Source: a virus. Taken from it: a DNA stretch of 34,785 nucleotides. The notes under the pieces were generated by a model, which did not search any database, had not been told where the DNA came from, and was given only the letters and a program-made list of their open reading frames with translations. Shown here piece by piece: positions 10,601 through 17,789 of the stretch (the first letter of the stretch is position 1; each line of letters opens with the position of its first letter). The stretch is taken from positions 1 through 34,785 of IMG/VR virus record IMGVR_UViG_3300043466_002550; one strand, written 5' to 3'. A program made the translations under genes and the position numbers.

Positions 10601-10703
10601 ACAAGAACAAGCACCATTAATAGTGAAGACATATGTAGTTTCTCAGGAATTAACAACTGAAGCACAACGTCAAGCACGTCTTAAAAACCTATCAACAATT
10701 TAA
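7608..10703 (+). CDS. Tail tape measure protein (1031 aa)
   Basis: Determines tail length and is threaded through the tail tube. Evidence: the second-longest structural gene after the fibre-type proteins; long alpha-helical, Lys/Glu/Gln-rich coiled coil (residues about 490-860); a hydrophobic segment near residues 280-305 (LTSTFVVITSLVTAIGLIGF) and a second near 865-900 (SLIATPFVGPVIAPIAAAAALVF); and a glycine-rich C-terminal stretch 'GGMIGGRRHAEGGTLIEAEKGE' type, which I associate with tape measures of Bacteroidetes phages. At about 1.5 angstrom per residue, the usual rule, it would set a tail of roughly 150 nm. The ATG at 7608 follows the preceding stop by 1 nt (TAATATGG). No peptidase or transglycosylase motif was seen. 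Confidence 0.88.
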   Translation: MAKTLILDTQVKTDQIDKAVSKLGQLKDLGRGLKIQYDIDNKPLEVVIDKTKNLQEQFKLVTRELKRTKEGTAEFQLLAKTQGDIQDALGRTAAKSKDLFSSLSLLPGPIGQFFNQLQGTIELLKTFSSFTFKDVAFQFKEAAGDIADIAENLSDVTDNTGKIAGPTTSAVNGLAEATTAGAAATVASTVAVKSNTVATVDNIAAQEINTLSGRKLSAVIQATTTALGAVDATYKNNIVTMVLADGTTAQLTKSEILNQAATLGIVQANTAAAASTSIFTETLVALRAVLTSTFVVITSLVTAIGLIGFKTYQWVTATTAAEEAQKSIKEALKKGTEELGKAQNAVNEVRIAFELAAKGTITKKDALDTYNKVLGSSIGQAKTFKEAEDLYNANTGNYIRATGLRAEAQALFAVAATKSAEAIAAEQRGFFSFERGLFQNKTSELIERKNKLNETANLIREQGNKLLADALELESTFTPETKTPETKTPDTKKKEIDIKAANALLLKLQQENTVNILNEERKRQDAQLKIDKQNEEAQIQQLFEIEGKKVKLTVEQEKIKSDLLEQVRVKYGLKVIDLNKKRQEEDNKTFDDDQKKLKEYQDKIFEITNNADENEFSRNKAARTKKFEDDKAALEKDTNFQKQSLEEKIRILLALEKEYNREIEKIDADEVASKEETNQKLRDKNIKKLEDELKFLQIRGEALREGTKSFFNNQRDILKAAEKKELADLEDKAIKEKLTIEQIEKEKLAIKEKYLKAAKDITNQELEQILQAAQATLGVAQSIAQDIGKVAQLEQQVALEEAKKRYIAQNELDKKTITNAEQQEAKLLENKKKFAKEEDDIKRKAFEENKKIQIAQAIIATLQSAVGAFSSLIATPFVGPVIAPIAAAAALVFGYKQVAAIKKTQYQSPIELSESETVTVPKSNPGRNYEKGGMIGGRRHAEGGTLIEAEKGEAIMTRGSVATFGPLLSLMNQAGGGVSFNSNLMTTRQDNPIVNNPAQEQAPLIVKTYVVSQELTTEAQRQARLKNLSTI

Positions 10704-10704
10704 T

Positions 10705-10830
10705 ATGGCTAAGAGTAAATCATCAAACAACAATAAAGTCTCTTTTGGAAAGAGAAAATGTGGGTCTGCAAAAAAGTCCTACAATAAACACACACCGAAA
10801 CCTAAACCTTATCGTTCACAAGGACGTTAA
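10705..10830 (+). CDS. Small basic protein (41 aa)
   Basis: The start ATG lies 1 nt after the tape measure stop (TAATATGG). The 41 residues contain about 13 Lys/Arg and end in KPKPYRSQGR, with FGKRKCGSAKKSYNKHTP before it. The pattern 'FGKRxxGxAKKxxNKHxxKxKPYxxQGR' looks like a small basic protein type I have seen next to head genes in related phages, so I consider it real despite its size. A nucleic-acid-binding or internal virion role is plausible from the charge, but there is no direct evidence. It is followed by the TATATTTA element before the protease gene. Confidence 0.6.
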   Translation: MAKSKSSNNNKVSFGKRKCGSAKKSYNKHTPKPKPYRSQGR

Positions 10831-10837
10831 AAATATA

Positions 10838-10845
10838 TATATTTA
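10838..10845 (+). promoter_or_regulatory. TATATTTA element before the head protease gene
   Basis: TATATTTA ends 5 nt before ATG 10851, in the 20-nt gap after the small basic protein gene. Same element and spacing as at 6074, so it may drive a head-gene transcript. Confidence 0.35.
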
Positions 10846-10850
10846 TCAAT

Positions 10851-12350
10851 ATGATTAAGAAAGACAAATTATTTGAATTAAAGATAGAAGAAGATGATGA
10901 CGTTAGTGGTATAGATAGTATATCACTTGTGGATGAACCCGCGATTGAAATTAATTGGATGTACTTCAACAAGGTGAAACAACAAGAGTTTCATATTCCT
11001 GATAATGAGGATGAGAAGTATTTGGAAAAATTAAAAGCAATTGCGCAGGATGAACAAGAATTACTTAATGAAGGTTGGGTAGTTTCAAAAGTTACACCAA
11101 TGGGTAAGGAAGGTTTTATTACTGCACCAGACCCAAACGCTGCATCAGCAGAAAATGAAAAGGAATATAGAGTAAGATATAAATACGTATTAAATCCAGC
11201 AGCAGGTACACAACCTATTATAGACACTACAAGGGATTTTTGTAGGGAATTAGTACAAAAGAATTATGTATGGAGGTTAGAAGATTTGGATGCACTTACA
11301 AACGATGAAGGTGACCCTGCAATAGTGTGGCGTGGTGGCTATAATTGTCGTCATTTATGGGCGAGAATAGAATATAACTACGATGACACCATTAGAAATA
11401 AAGCGTCCGTAAATAGGGGTAAAATTGACCCACAAGCACCATTGGACACAAGGATATTAGGAATGGAACAACCTTCAACAGTTGTACCATCACATCCATC
11501 GTTCAGTAAAGTAGAAATGGAAAGTGTGAGTGACTATCCTGAAAGTGTTAGTAATAACGCAAAAGCAGTATTGAAGTATGTAGAAGAAAATGGGTGGGGA
11601 AGTTGTGGAACTGAGGTAGGAAAAATACGTGCTAATCAATTAGCTAATGGTGAACCTATTAGTTTAGAAACTGTAAAACGTATGTATAGTTACTTATCAA
11701 GACACGAAGTAGATTTAGAAAGTAGTAAGTCATACGATGATGGATGTGGTAAGTTAATGTATGATAGTTGGGGTGGTAAGAGTGCTTTAAGTTGGAGTGA
11801 AAGTAAATTAAATGATTTTGGTTATGACGTAGGTTCAATTGGTGGATATGAAGACCCAAACATTAAAAAGAAAAAGAAGAAGGACCAAAAGTTTGCACAA
11901 GATGAAGAAAAACGTACAATAGTTGGACCTGCAATGGTTCCTGATTTACGCATCCGACGTAGAACAAAAGATGGTGAGATGTATGAAGTATTTTTTAGTG
12001 AAGAAACTATCAAGATGATTGCTGAAAAATATATGAAGAACCAATACACACGCAATAACGATTTGATGCACGATGGTACAGCAGTTAAAGATGTGTATGT
12101 GGTAGAGAGTTGGATTAAGGAAGATATGGAAGATAAATCCAACAAGTATGGTTATGGTGATTTACCAATCGGTACGTGGTTTGTTGCAATGAAGGTAGCA
12201 AAAACACCTGAGGGTGATAAGGTATGGGAGATGGTAAAGTCAGGAGAATTAGCAGGATATAGCGTGTCAGGATGGTTTGAAGAAGTGGCGCAGTTCTGTC
12301 GTGAGGAGATGTTCCTGAAAAAAGTTGCGGAAATTCTAAACAAATACTAA
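10851..12350 (+). CDS. Head maturation protease, XkdF/S78-like, with inserted domains (499 aa)
   Basis: Probable prohead protease that cleaves scaffold and capsid during head maturation. The C-terminal domain (about residues 360-485) matches the XkdF-like serine protease family (Peptidase_S78_2): VGPAMVPDLRIRRR, then DLMHDG with His407, VYVVESW with Ser420, GTWFVAMKV and GYSVSGWF. His407 and Ser420 are the likely catalytic pair. The N-terminus (SGIDSISLVDEPAIEINW) also fits this family. Between them are a Cys131...GGYNCRH (Cys166, His168) segment resembling the C-terminal part of Mu gpF-like minor head proteins, and a YPESVSNNAK...GCGKLMYDSWGG segment (about 228-310) known to me from other phage head proteins but of unknown function. 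It lies just before the scaffold and capsid genes. Confidence 0.82.
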   Translation: MIKKDKLFELKIEEDDDVSGIDSISLVDEPAIEINWMYFNKVKQQEFHIPDNEDEKYLEKLKAIAQDEQELLNEGWVVSKVTPMGKEGFITAPDPNAASAENEKEYRVRYKYVLNPAAGTQPIIDTTRDFCRELVQKNYVWRLEDLDALTNDEGDPAIVWRGGYNCRHLWARIEYNYDDTIRNKASVNRGKIDPQAPLDTRILGMEQPSTVVPSHPSFSKVEMESVSDYPESVSNNAKAVLKYVEENGWGSCGTEVGKIRANQLANGEPISLETVKRMYSYLSRHEVDLESSKSYDDGCGKLMYDSWGGKSALSWSESKLNDFGYDVGSIGGYEDPNIKKKKKKDQKFAQDEEKRTIVGPAMVPDLRIRRRTKDGEMYEVFFSEETIKMIAEKYMKNQYTRNNDLMHDGTAVKDVYVVESWIKEDMEDKSNKYGYGDLPIGTWFVAMKVAKTPEGDKVWEMVKSGELAGYSVSGWFEEVAQFCREEMFLKKVAEILNKY

Positions 12351-12377
12351 AATAAAATGGGAATATATACACATTTA

Positions 12378-12385
12378 TATATTTA
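12378..12385 (+). promoter_or_regulatory. TATATTTA element before the scaffold-capsid genes
   Basis: The 72-nt gap before the scaffold gene contains TTTATATATTTAGTATTAG, with the TATATTTA core 37 nt before ATG 12423. Here the element would leave a short A-rich leader rather than a leaderless start, which fits a strong promoter for the capsid genes. Confidence 0.35.
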
Positions 12386-12422
12386 GTATTAGAATTAATA
12401 AATAAAATAAAAAAAATAGATT

Positions 12423-13187
12423 ATGTCTAATCCAAAAAAAGCTATTAACGAGATTAAGAAATTGATGGTGCAGTTTGGTTTTATGACCGAAGAAGCTACA
12501 CCTCTATCTTTCAAGTTAGTAGACGGAACAAGTATTAACGCAGAAGCGTTAGAAATTGGTAAGTCAGTTGTTAAAATCAGCGAACAATTTGAAGCAGTGT
12601 CTTTAGAAGACGGTACTTACCGCACTAAGGACAATTTTGAGATTGAAGTTTCTAACGGTGAAATTACTGCTGTTAAAGAAATTTTCGTTGAAGCAAAATT
12701 AAAAGATGGTACTATCGTTAAGGTAGAAGGTGAAGGTTTGGCTGAAGGTGCTGCTGTAAAAGTAATTACCGAAGATATGCCAGACGGCATTCCTGCACCC
12801 GATGGTGTTCATATGTTAGAAGACGGTACTGAAGTTGAAACAAAAGAAGGTTTAATCGTTTCTGTAAAAGAAGCAATTAAAGAAGGTGATGCTCAGGTAG
12901 ATGCTTCAATAGATGAGATGCCAGAAGTTGAAGATGTTGACGGTGGCGACCCAATTCAAATTGAACTAATTGAAATGTTAAAGGACTTTATGAAAAAGAT
13001 GGCTGAGAAAATGTCCCAAATGGAACAAAAAATGTACTCAGTTGAAAATGATTTTAACGCTTTCAAAAAAGAACCTGCTGCTAAAAAAATAGCTGACGGT
13101 AAAACAGAATTTAATAATGTTTCTAATGTGTCTGATGACGATAAAGTGTCATCAATTATGGCTTTCAGAAACGCAAATAAAAAATAA
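12423..13187 (+). CDS. Capsid scaffolding protein (254 aa)
   Basis: Very acidic protein between the head protease and the major capsid gene, the usual position of a scaffold. Residues about 25-150 hold repeated beta-hairpin-like units of the form 'LxDGTxVxxExG' (KLVDGTSINAEA, KLKDGTIVKVEGEG, MLEDGTEVETKEG). Residues about 178-212 form a Met-rich helix or coiled coil (EMLKDFMKKMAEKMSQMEQKM), and the C-terminus is short and basic (MAFRNANKK), as in scaffolds that dock on the capsid. It would be cleaved or expelled after assembly. A capsid-associated decoration role is less likely. Confidence 0.7.
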   Translation: MSNPKKAINEIKKLMVQFGFMTEEATPLSFKLVDGTSINAEALEIGKSVVKISEQFEAVSLEDGTYRTKDNFEIEVSNGEITAVKEIFVEAKLKDGTIVKVEGEGLAEGAAVKVITEDMPDGIPAPDGVHMLEDGTEVETKEGLIVSVKEAIKEGDAQVDASIDEMPEVEDVDGGDPIQIELIEMLKDFMKKMAEKMSQMEQKMYSVENDFNAFKKEPAAKKIADGKTEFNNVSNVSDDDKVSSIMAFRNANKK

Positions 13188-13210
13188 TTAAAAAAACAAA
13201 AAAACGAATT

Positions 13211-14179
13211 ATGAAAATTTATTCAAAAGACGAATTTAGTTATGTAGTTTCAAGTATTACTGGTTTCACAGACCAATCTTCTCAAGAAATTATAGCTAAA
13301 GCACTTATCGGTGCAACAACTCCTGCAAACACAACTGTAAAGTTAGGTGTTCGTGGTACTCAACAAATTCAATTGTTAAACAGTGCGCCTGTTTATCAAA
13401 CTGGTGCTTGTGGATGGGATGCAAGTGGTACAACTACTTTCACTCAAGTAAGTTTAGCTTCTCAACACGAGAAAGTGAACGAAGAATTATGTTTCCAACA
13501 ATTATGGGACACATACCAATCATTATTGTTACCTGCAGGTCAAGACCCAGAAACAGTACCTTTCTTAACTCAAATCATTGATTTAAAAGTTAAGCAAATT
13601 CAACAACGTATTGAAACAAAATTATGGGGTGCAACAGTTGCAGGTGGTGACGCTTTCAACGGTTTCAATTACTTAATTGCAACAGGTCAAACTTCAGTTG
13701 CTGCTTCAGCTTCAGGAACTACATTTAGTTCAACTGCTGCTTACGGTACAAACGGTAACCCAATCACTGAGGTAGACAAATTAATTTCTGCTTTATCTGA
13801 TGATGCTTTAGTATTTGATGATTTAGTAGTGTTTATGTCTTACTCTAACTTCCGTCTTTACAATCAGGCGTTAGTGAAAGCAAACTTCTTCCAAAACTAC
13901 ATTGGTACAACTAACGTTACAAACAATATGAGTGCAATCCACCCATCAACTAACGTGAAAGTGTTACCTACATTAGGTTTGGCGAATAGTGGTAAAGTTG
14001 TAATTGGACCTGCACAATATATGTTCTGCGGATTTGATTTAATGTCAGACCACGAAAAGATGGATGCGTTTTGGTCAAGAGATTTTGACGTATTAAAATT
14101 ACGTGCAAACTATTCTTATTCAGCAGCAATTGCTTCTTTCGCAGGAATTAACTACTTCGCAACTAACAACGTAGCTTAG
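13211..14179 (+). CDS. Major capsid protein (322 aa)
   Basis: Forms the capsid shell, probably with the HK97 fold. Evidence: directly downstream of the protease and scaffold genes, length typical for major capsid proteins, a soluble mixed alpha/beta sequence without membrane segments, and a distinct composition (more C-ended codons such as AAC and TTC than its neighbours), as in highly expressed genes. It contains a long central helix-like segment (FLTQIIDLKVKQIQQRIETKLWG, about residues 118-140) and a 'GPAQYMFCGFDLMSDHEKMDAFWSRDFD' region (about 265-293) near the C-terminus, where many capsid proteins have the P- and A-domain strands. A weak hairpin terminator follows. Confidence 0.82.
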   Translation: MKIYSKDEFSYVVSSITGFTDQSSQEIIAKALIGATTPANTTVKLGVRGTQQIQLLNSAPVYQTGACGWDASGTTTFTQVSLASQHEKVNEELCFQQLWDTYQSLLLPAGQDPETVPFLTQIIDLKVKQIQQRIETKLWGATVAGGDAFNGFNYLIATGQTSVAASASGTTFSSTAAYGTNGNPITEVDKLISALSDDALVFDDLVVFMSYSNFRLYNQALVKANFFQNYIGTTNVTNNMSAIHPSTNVKVLPTLGLANSGKVVIGPAQYMFCGFDLMSDHEKMDAFWSRDFDVLKLRANYSYSAAIASFAGINYFATNNVA

Positions 14180-14203
14180 TATTAAAATAGATTAAAAAAA
14201 CAT

Positions 14204-14224
14204 AAGGGGTGAAAGTCCCCTTTT
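14204..14224 (+). terminator. Rho-independent terminator after the capsid gene
   Basis: Stem AAGGGG (14204-14209) pairs with CCCCTT (14217-14222) around a 7-nt loop and runs into TTTT. The short U-tract suggests partial termination, so some transcription may continue into the tail tube gene. Confidence 0.7.
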
Positions 14225-14256
14225 AATAAAAGAAAAAAAAATTAAATTAAAATATT

Positions 14257-14826
14257 ATGAGTTGTTTTATTTCAAGTGGAGTAGCAATTGGTTGTTCTGA
14301 TAGTATTGGTGGCGTTAAAAAAATCTACGTTGGTGGACAATCTGGTTATACATCAGGTTACACATACAACACAGTAGGTTCAGTTACTGGTGCAACGGAT
14401 AGCGGTGATGTTTCTTATTTTGCGTTTGATATGAAGCGTGGAGTTTCCAGCTACGTACAAACTACAACTAAGAACTACGAAAATGGCACCGTTTATTGGG
14501 AACAAGTTCTTACTGCTGTATTAAACAAAATGGATGCTGAAAAACGCAATCAATTAAAAATCTTAGGTCAAAACGACACGTTACAAATTTTGGTTGTAGA
14601 CCAAAACGATAATGTGTATGTAATGGGTCAAGTAAATTATTCTTACTTATCAGGTGGTGATGCACAAACAGGTTTGGCATTAGCAGACAGAAATGGTATG
14701 ACATTAATTTTCACTGCTCAAGAGCAAGAGCCATCAAGATTATTAGCTGCACCTTCGGGTTATACAGGTAACACACCTGAGGCTTTAATTGCTGCTGTAT
14801 TTACAGGTTCAACGATTGTAGGATAA
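14257..14826 (+). CDS. Major tail tube protein candidate (189 aa)
   Basis: Likely forms the tail tube. It is a compact beta-rich protein of the right size, flanked by terminators on both sides, so it is transcribed as a separate abundant unit like the capsid gene. The start (MSCFISSGVAIGCSDSIGGVKKIYVGG) resembles the opening of tail tube proteins I know from Bacteroidetes phages, and the body (VYWEQVLTAVLNKMDAEKRNQLKILGQND) fits that family. Codon use resembles that of the capsid gene. The phage has a tape measure but no sheath, so a tube subunit is required and this is the best candidate. Alternative: a head decoration protein. Confidence 0.65.
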   Translation: MSCFISSGVAIGCSDSIGGVKKIYVGGQSGYTSGYTYNTVGSVTGATDSGDVSYFAFDMKRGVSSYVQTTTKNYENGTVYWEQVLTAVLNKMDAEKRNQLKILGQNDTLQILVVDQNDNVYVMGQVNYSYLSGGDAQTGLALADRNGMTLIFTAQEQEPSRLLAAPSGYTGNTPEALIAAVFTGSTIVG

Positions 14827-14871
14827 TATTCGTCCGAAAGGACAATTTCTATATCTAAATCTAACGAAAAG

Positions 14872-14894
14872 AGGGTCTTAGGACCCTTTTTTTT
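14872..14894 (+). terminator. Strong Rho-independent terminator after the tail tube gene
   Basis: Stem AGGGTC (14872-14877) with loop TTAG and GACCCT (14882-14887), followed immediately by a run of eight T. A smaller GTCC-GAAA-GGAC tetraloop hairpin lies just upstream at 14832-14843. Confidence 0.85.
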
Positions 14895-14923
14895 ATGTTA
14901 TACACTTCCAAATCAATTTTTTT

Positions 14924-14931
14924 TATATTTA
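14924..14931 (+). promoter_or_regulatory. TATATTTA element after a terminator
   Basis: A run of T leads into TATATTTA, which ends 7 nt before ATG 14939. It lies immediately downstream of a strong terminator, so a promoter is needed here. This is the best contextual argument that the TATATTTA element is a promoter. Confidence 0.45.
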
Positions 14932-14938
14932 GTAGTAT

Positions 14939-15310
14939 ATGATAATATTACAAAAGGGACAAGTTAATGAGTTGGTGCTTAATATCAATAATAACTCAAG
15001 AACCGACTTTTCGGGATATACCCTAACATTTTTACATATCTTATCGCAGGAAGAAAAATCCTACACTATCAGCACGTCCAATCCACTACAATTTGGTGAG
15101 AACATTAGGTACTGCGAAATAGTATTAGATTTATATACTGATGATTTAAATTACGAAGGACAATATCAATTGGATATATTTGGTAATGGTACCACAAAAG
15201 TATTTACAGGTATAGCAAGATTGAATGGTACTACTGAAAAAGGAAATACATATACATCGTACGCTTCTCCTGATGAAGATAATAGCAATTACATTTACAT
15301 ACAAGATTAA
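14939..15310 (+). CDS. Beta-rich structural protein of unknown function (123 aa)
   Basis: Short protein with alternating hydrophobic and polar residues and a 'YEGQYQLDIFGNGTTKVFTGIARLNG' core, which suggests an immunoglobulin-like or other beta-sandwich domain. There is no signal peptide. It lies 2 nt upstream of the portal gene, behind the strong terminator and a TATATTTA element, and opens the portal-adaptor transcript. Possible roles are a neck or fibre-attachment protein. I do not recognise a named family. Confidence 0.6.
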   Translation: MIILQKGQVNELVLNINNNSRTDFSGYTLTFLHILSQEEKSYTISTSNPLQFGENIRYCEIVLDLYTDDLNYEGQYQLDIFGNGTTKVFTGIARLNGTTEKGNTYTSYASPDEDNSNYIYIQD

Positions 15311-15312
15311 TT

Positions 15313-16476
15313 ATGAGTGAAGAAAAACAAAAATACCAATTAGCAAAAAGTGATTTTAGACAAGAACCATTACTTCCAATATTCAGTGAAGTATTAAATC
15401 GTTTGGACTACGTTCTATACGGTGAAGGTAACTTGATGCCACAATTTCTAATATCAAGGTATAACAACTGCGCAATCCATAAAGCAATTATAACATCAAA
15501 AAAAGAACAGATATTAGGTGATGGAATTGTTTCATTAAACAACCCAATGGTAACCGTTAATTTAATTAACGATAGTGAAGATGTTACTGACGTGCTTGAA
15601 AAGTGTGCGTTGGATTTAGTATTGTTCGGTGGATTTGCATTAAACGTAATATGGTCAAAAGACCGTAAGAGTATTGCAGAAATATACCACATTGATTTTA
15701 GTAGATTAAGAAGTGGTAAGATTAATCCTGAGACAGATAAAATTGAAAAATATTATTACTGTGCAGACTGGTCTAACACAAAAAAGTTTAAGATTGATGA
15801 GTACCCTTGTTTCAGTCAGAAAGAGAGTAACCCAAATCAAGTTTATTACTACAAACAATATTCACCATCGCAGTCGTACTACCCACACCCTGATTATAGT
15901 GGTGGACTTAGTGCAATTGAAATTGATGTGAACATAAAAGAATTTCACGCTAATAATTTGAAGAATGGTATGCTGCCGTCATTATGGATTAATATGAATA
16001 ACGGCATCCCTGGTGAAGAAGAACAACGTCTCGTTACACGTGCATTAGAAAGCCAATTTACAAGTGTAAATAACGCAGGTAGACCAATCATCTCCTTCAA
16101 CGAAAGCAAGGAATTATCCCCTGAAATAACGCAAATAGCTACATCAGGTAACGACCAATACTACCAAACAATTTATGACGATATTGTACGTTCAATTTTG
16201 TCTGCACATCGTATTTCAAGCGGTGAGTTATTTGGTATTAGCACTGCAAACAAGTTGGGTAGCAAGGACGAAATAAATACGCATATTGAATATATACGTA
16301 AGTCAGTAATACAACCATATCAAAAACAATTGTTGGGTGTATTTGACAAGCTATTAACACTTAAAACAGGTGTTCCAACAACATTAGAAATTAAACCAAT
16401 GAGTATATACGAAGAAGGTGATATAGAACAACAACCGACAGTAGTTGACACTCCAGAAACCCCAACACAAATATAA
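15313..16476 (+). CDS. Portal protein, PBSX/HK97-like (387 aa)
   Basis: Dodecameric ring at the capsid vertex through which DNA is packaged and to which the tail attaches. Evidence: 'FLISRYNNCAIHKAIITSKKEQILGDGI' near the N-terminus (about residues 45-73), the central 'VLEKCALDLVLFGGFALNVIWSKD', and the C-terminal 'LSAHRISSGELFGI' followed by a long helix (IEYIRKSVIQPYQKQLLGVFDKLL), all characteristic of small portals. The length is somewhat short for the family, as in PBSX-like portals. It is followed by the head-tail adaptor gene. Unusually, it lies downstream of the capsid and tail tube genes rather than next to the terminase. Confidence 0.85.
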   Translation: MSEEKQKYQLAKSDFRQEPLLPIFSEVLNRLDYVLYGEGNLMPQFLISRYNNCAIHKAIITSKKEQILGDGIVSLNNPMVTVNLINDSEDVTDVLEKCALDLVLFGGFALNVIWSKDRKSIAEIYHIDFSRLRSGKINPETDKIEKYYYCADWSNTKKFKIDEYPCFSQKESNPNQVYYYKQYSPSQSYYPHPDYSGGLSAIEIDVNIKEFHANNLKNGMLPSLWINMNNGIPGEEEQRLVTRALESQFTSVNNAGRPIISFNESKELSPEITQIATSGNDQYYQTIYDDIVRSILSAHRISSGELFGISTANKLGSKDEINTHIEYIRKSVIQPYQKQLLGVFDKLLTLKTGVPTTLEIKPMSIYEEGDIEQQPTVVDTPETPTQI

Positions 16477-16477
16477 T

Positions 16478-17107
16478 ATGGCTAACGTACTACTCGTTTC
16501 AGAAAATAAAATTAAGGCTTTCACAAATTTAAATAAAAATTGTGATATTGATGCTATACGTGCTGAAATAGGCATTGCGCAGGACATACATCTCCAACCA
16601 TTATTAGGAACATTATTCTACGACCATTTATTAAATCAAGTAAGCGCAACAGGAAATACTTTTAACGCTGATGAATTAATTTTAGTAAATGATTATATCA
16701 GTAACTACCTTATACAAGTTTCTTATTACGAAATTATACCTGCATTACATTTACGTTCAATGAATGTTGGTGTTGTTAAAGCTGGTGCAGTTGATGGTGG
16801 ACGTGATGGTGTGGATATTGAAACAATGAAATATCTTCGTAACATCCAAAAGCAACGTGCTGATTTTTATATGATGAGGTTGCAGGATTATCTTATAACA
16901 GGACGTGGTCAAAACAAATTCCCTCAGTACAACACACAAACTACTATTGATGGTATGATTGCAAATCGTAGTGAAAAGTACAACTCTCCTATATACTTAA
17001 ACCACACATCAAGGTATGGTTATAGTTTAGCGCAGACAATGAGAAACTTAGATGTATATTCAGACCAGGCGCATTATAACCCTCCTTGTATGGATTGCGG
17101 ATATTAA
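16478..17107 (+). CDS. Head-tail adaptor (connector) protein (209 aa)
   Basis: Helical protein directly downstream of the portal gene, start ATG 16478 (TAATATGG, 1 nt after the portal stop). A longer open frame upstream overlaps the portal gene and is not used. The region IRAEIGIAQDIHLQPLLGTLFYDHLLNQV (about residues 26-53) matches the helical connector pattern of DUF6712-like adaptors, comparable in role to SPP1 gp15 or HK97 gp6. It would bind below the portal and link it to the tail. It ends in a Cys-rich tail (PPCMDCGY). Confidence 0.7.
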   Translation: MANVLLVSENKIKAFTNLNKNCDIDAIRAEIGIAQDIHLQPLLGTLFYDHLLNQVSATGNTFNADELILVNDYISNYLIQVSYYEIIPALHLRSMNVGVVKAGAVDGGRDGVDIETMKYLRNIQKQRADFYMMRLQDYLITGRGQNKFPQYNTQTTIDGMIANRSEKYNSPIYLNHTSRYGYSLAQTMRNLDVYSDQAHYNPPCMDCGY

Positions 17108-17118
17108 AATTAATTAGA

Positions 17119-17379
17119 ATGAACGACACAATTATATTATTAATTTCAAACGTGATGACAGGTGTAGCTGCGTGGTTTGTTGGTAAGCGTAGAAGTGATG
17201 CAGAAACAGACAATCAGGTGCTGCGCAATTTAGAACTATCAGTTAATTTGTACAAGCAGATTATTGACGACCTTAAAAAAGAAATACACGAACTTAACGT
17301 GCAGGTGCAGAACCTTGAAGCAAAAGTAGAAAGCCTAATGACGGAGAACAAAAAATTAAAAAGAAAAAATGGATTATAG
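17119..17379 (+). CDS. Single-span membrane protein with coiled coil, holin/spanin-like (86 aa)
   Basis: Chosen start ATG 17119. A GTG/ATG further upstream would overlap the adaptor gene and put charged residues before the hydrophobic segment. An N-terminal hydrophobic segment (residues 3-22, ILLISNVMTGVAAWFVG) is followed by a basic KRR and a 50-residue coiled coil (LYKQIIDDLKKEIHELNVQVQNLEAKVESLM). This architecture is common for small phage membrane proteins near the end of late operons, some of which act as holins or inner-membrane spanin subunits. A lysis role is inference, because no endolysin is visible nearby. Confidence 0.65.
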   Translation: MNDTIILLISNVMTGVAAWFVGKRRSDAETDNQVLRNLELSVNLYKQIIDDLKKEIHELNVQVQNLEAKVESLMTENKKLKRKNGL

Positions 17380-17686
17380 TAAAAAACATTTTGAGAACAT
17401 CATCAAGGTAAAGTTTGGTGTTAAAGAAGATTATATTGACCCAAATCCTTGTTGGGAAGGATATGAAGCCATTGGTACTAAAATTGACGAAAATGGGCGT
17501 GAAGTTCCCAATTGTATTCCTATCAAGGAAGAACAATCTAAGGTCAAGGAAGGCTTTCCTATACCCTCTCCTGAAGGTGAAGACGAGGACAAGTACATTA
17601 GCAGGTGTATTAGCGCAATCGTAGATGAATATCCCGAAGATGGACAGGCTTATGCGGTCTGCAAATCTAAATGGGATGAGAGATAA
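17369..17686 (+). CDS. Small acidic phage protein with Cys motifs (105 aa)
   Basis: Overlaps the previous gene by 11 nt. It contains 'DPNPCWEGYEAIGTK' and 'GREVPNCIP' (residues about 23-51) and 'DKYISRCISAIVDEYPEDGQAYAVCKSKW' (about 74-102). Both elements are familiar to me as separate modules at the ends of phage portal, protease or minor head proteins, with four conserved Cys, but I know no function for them. Here they form a free-standing protein. It might associate with the head or be a remnant of a head protein. Confidence 0.65.
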   Translation: MDYSKKHFENIIKVKFGVKEDYIDPNPCWEGYEAIGTKIDENGREVPNCIPIKEEQSKVKEGFPIPSPEGEDEDKYISRCISAIVDEYPEDGQAYAVCKSKWDER

Positions 17687-17789
17687 ACTATTTAGATGGT
17701 ACCTGTACTTATGTTTAGTATGGGTATTTGCTGCACTCACTTTTGATGTGGTTATGTTGGTCCACCATTTTTACACGAACGGATGGTAG
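17676..17789 (+). CDS. Very small membrane protein, last plus-strand late gene (37 aa)
   Basis: ATG 17676 lies inside the end of the preceding gene (11-nt overlap) and the frame ends at TAG 17787-17789. Short basic N-terminus (MRDKLFRWY), then one hydrophobic span (LYLCLVWVFAALTFDVVMLV) and a polar tail. Its place at the end of the late operon, overlapping the previous gene and next to another membrane protein, suggests a real gene, possibly holin-like. The size makes this uncertain. Confidence 0.5.
   Translation: MRDKLFRWYLYLCLVWVFAALTFDVVMLVHHFYTNGW

Noticed and set aside
17119-17789. Assignment of a complete holin-endolysin cassette
   Set aside because: Only small membrane proteins are present; no hydrolase motif accompanies them, so lysis is noted as a possibility only.
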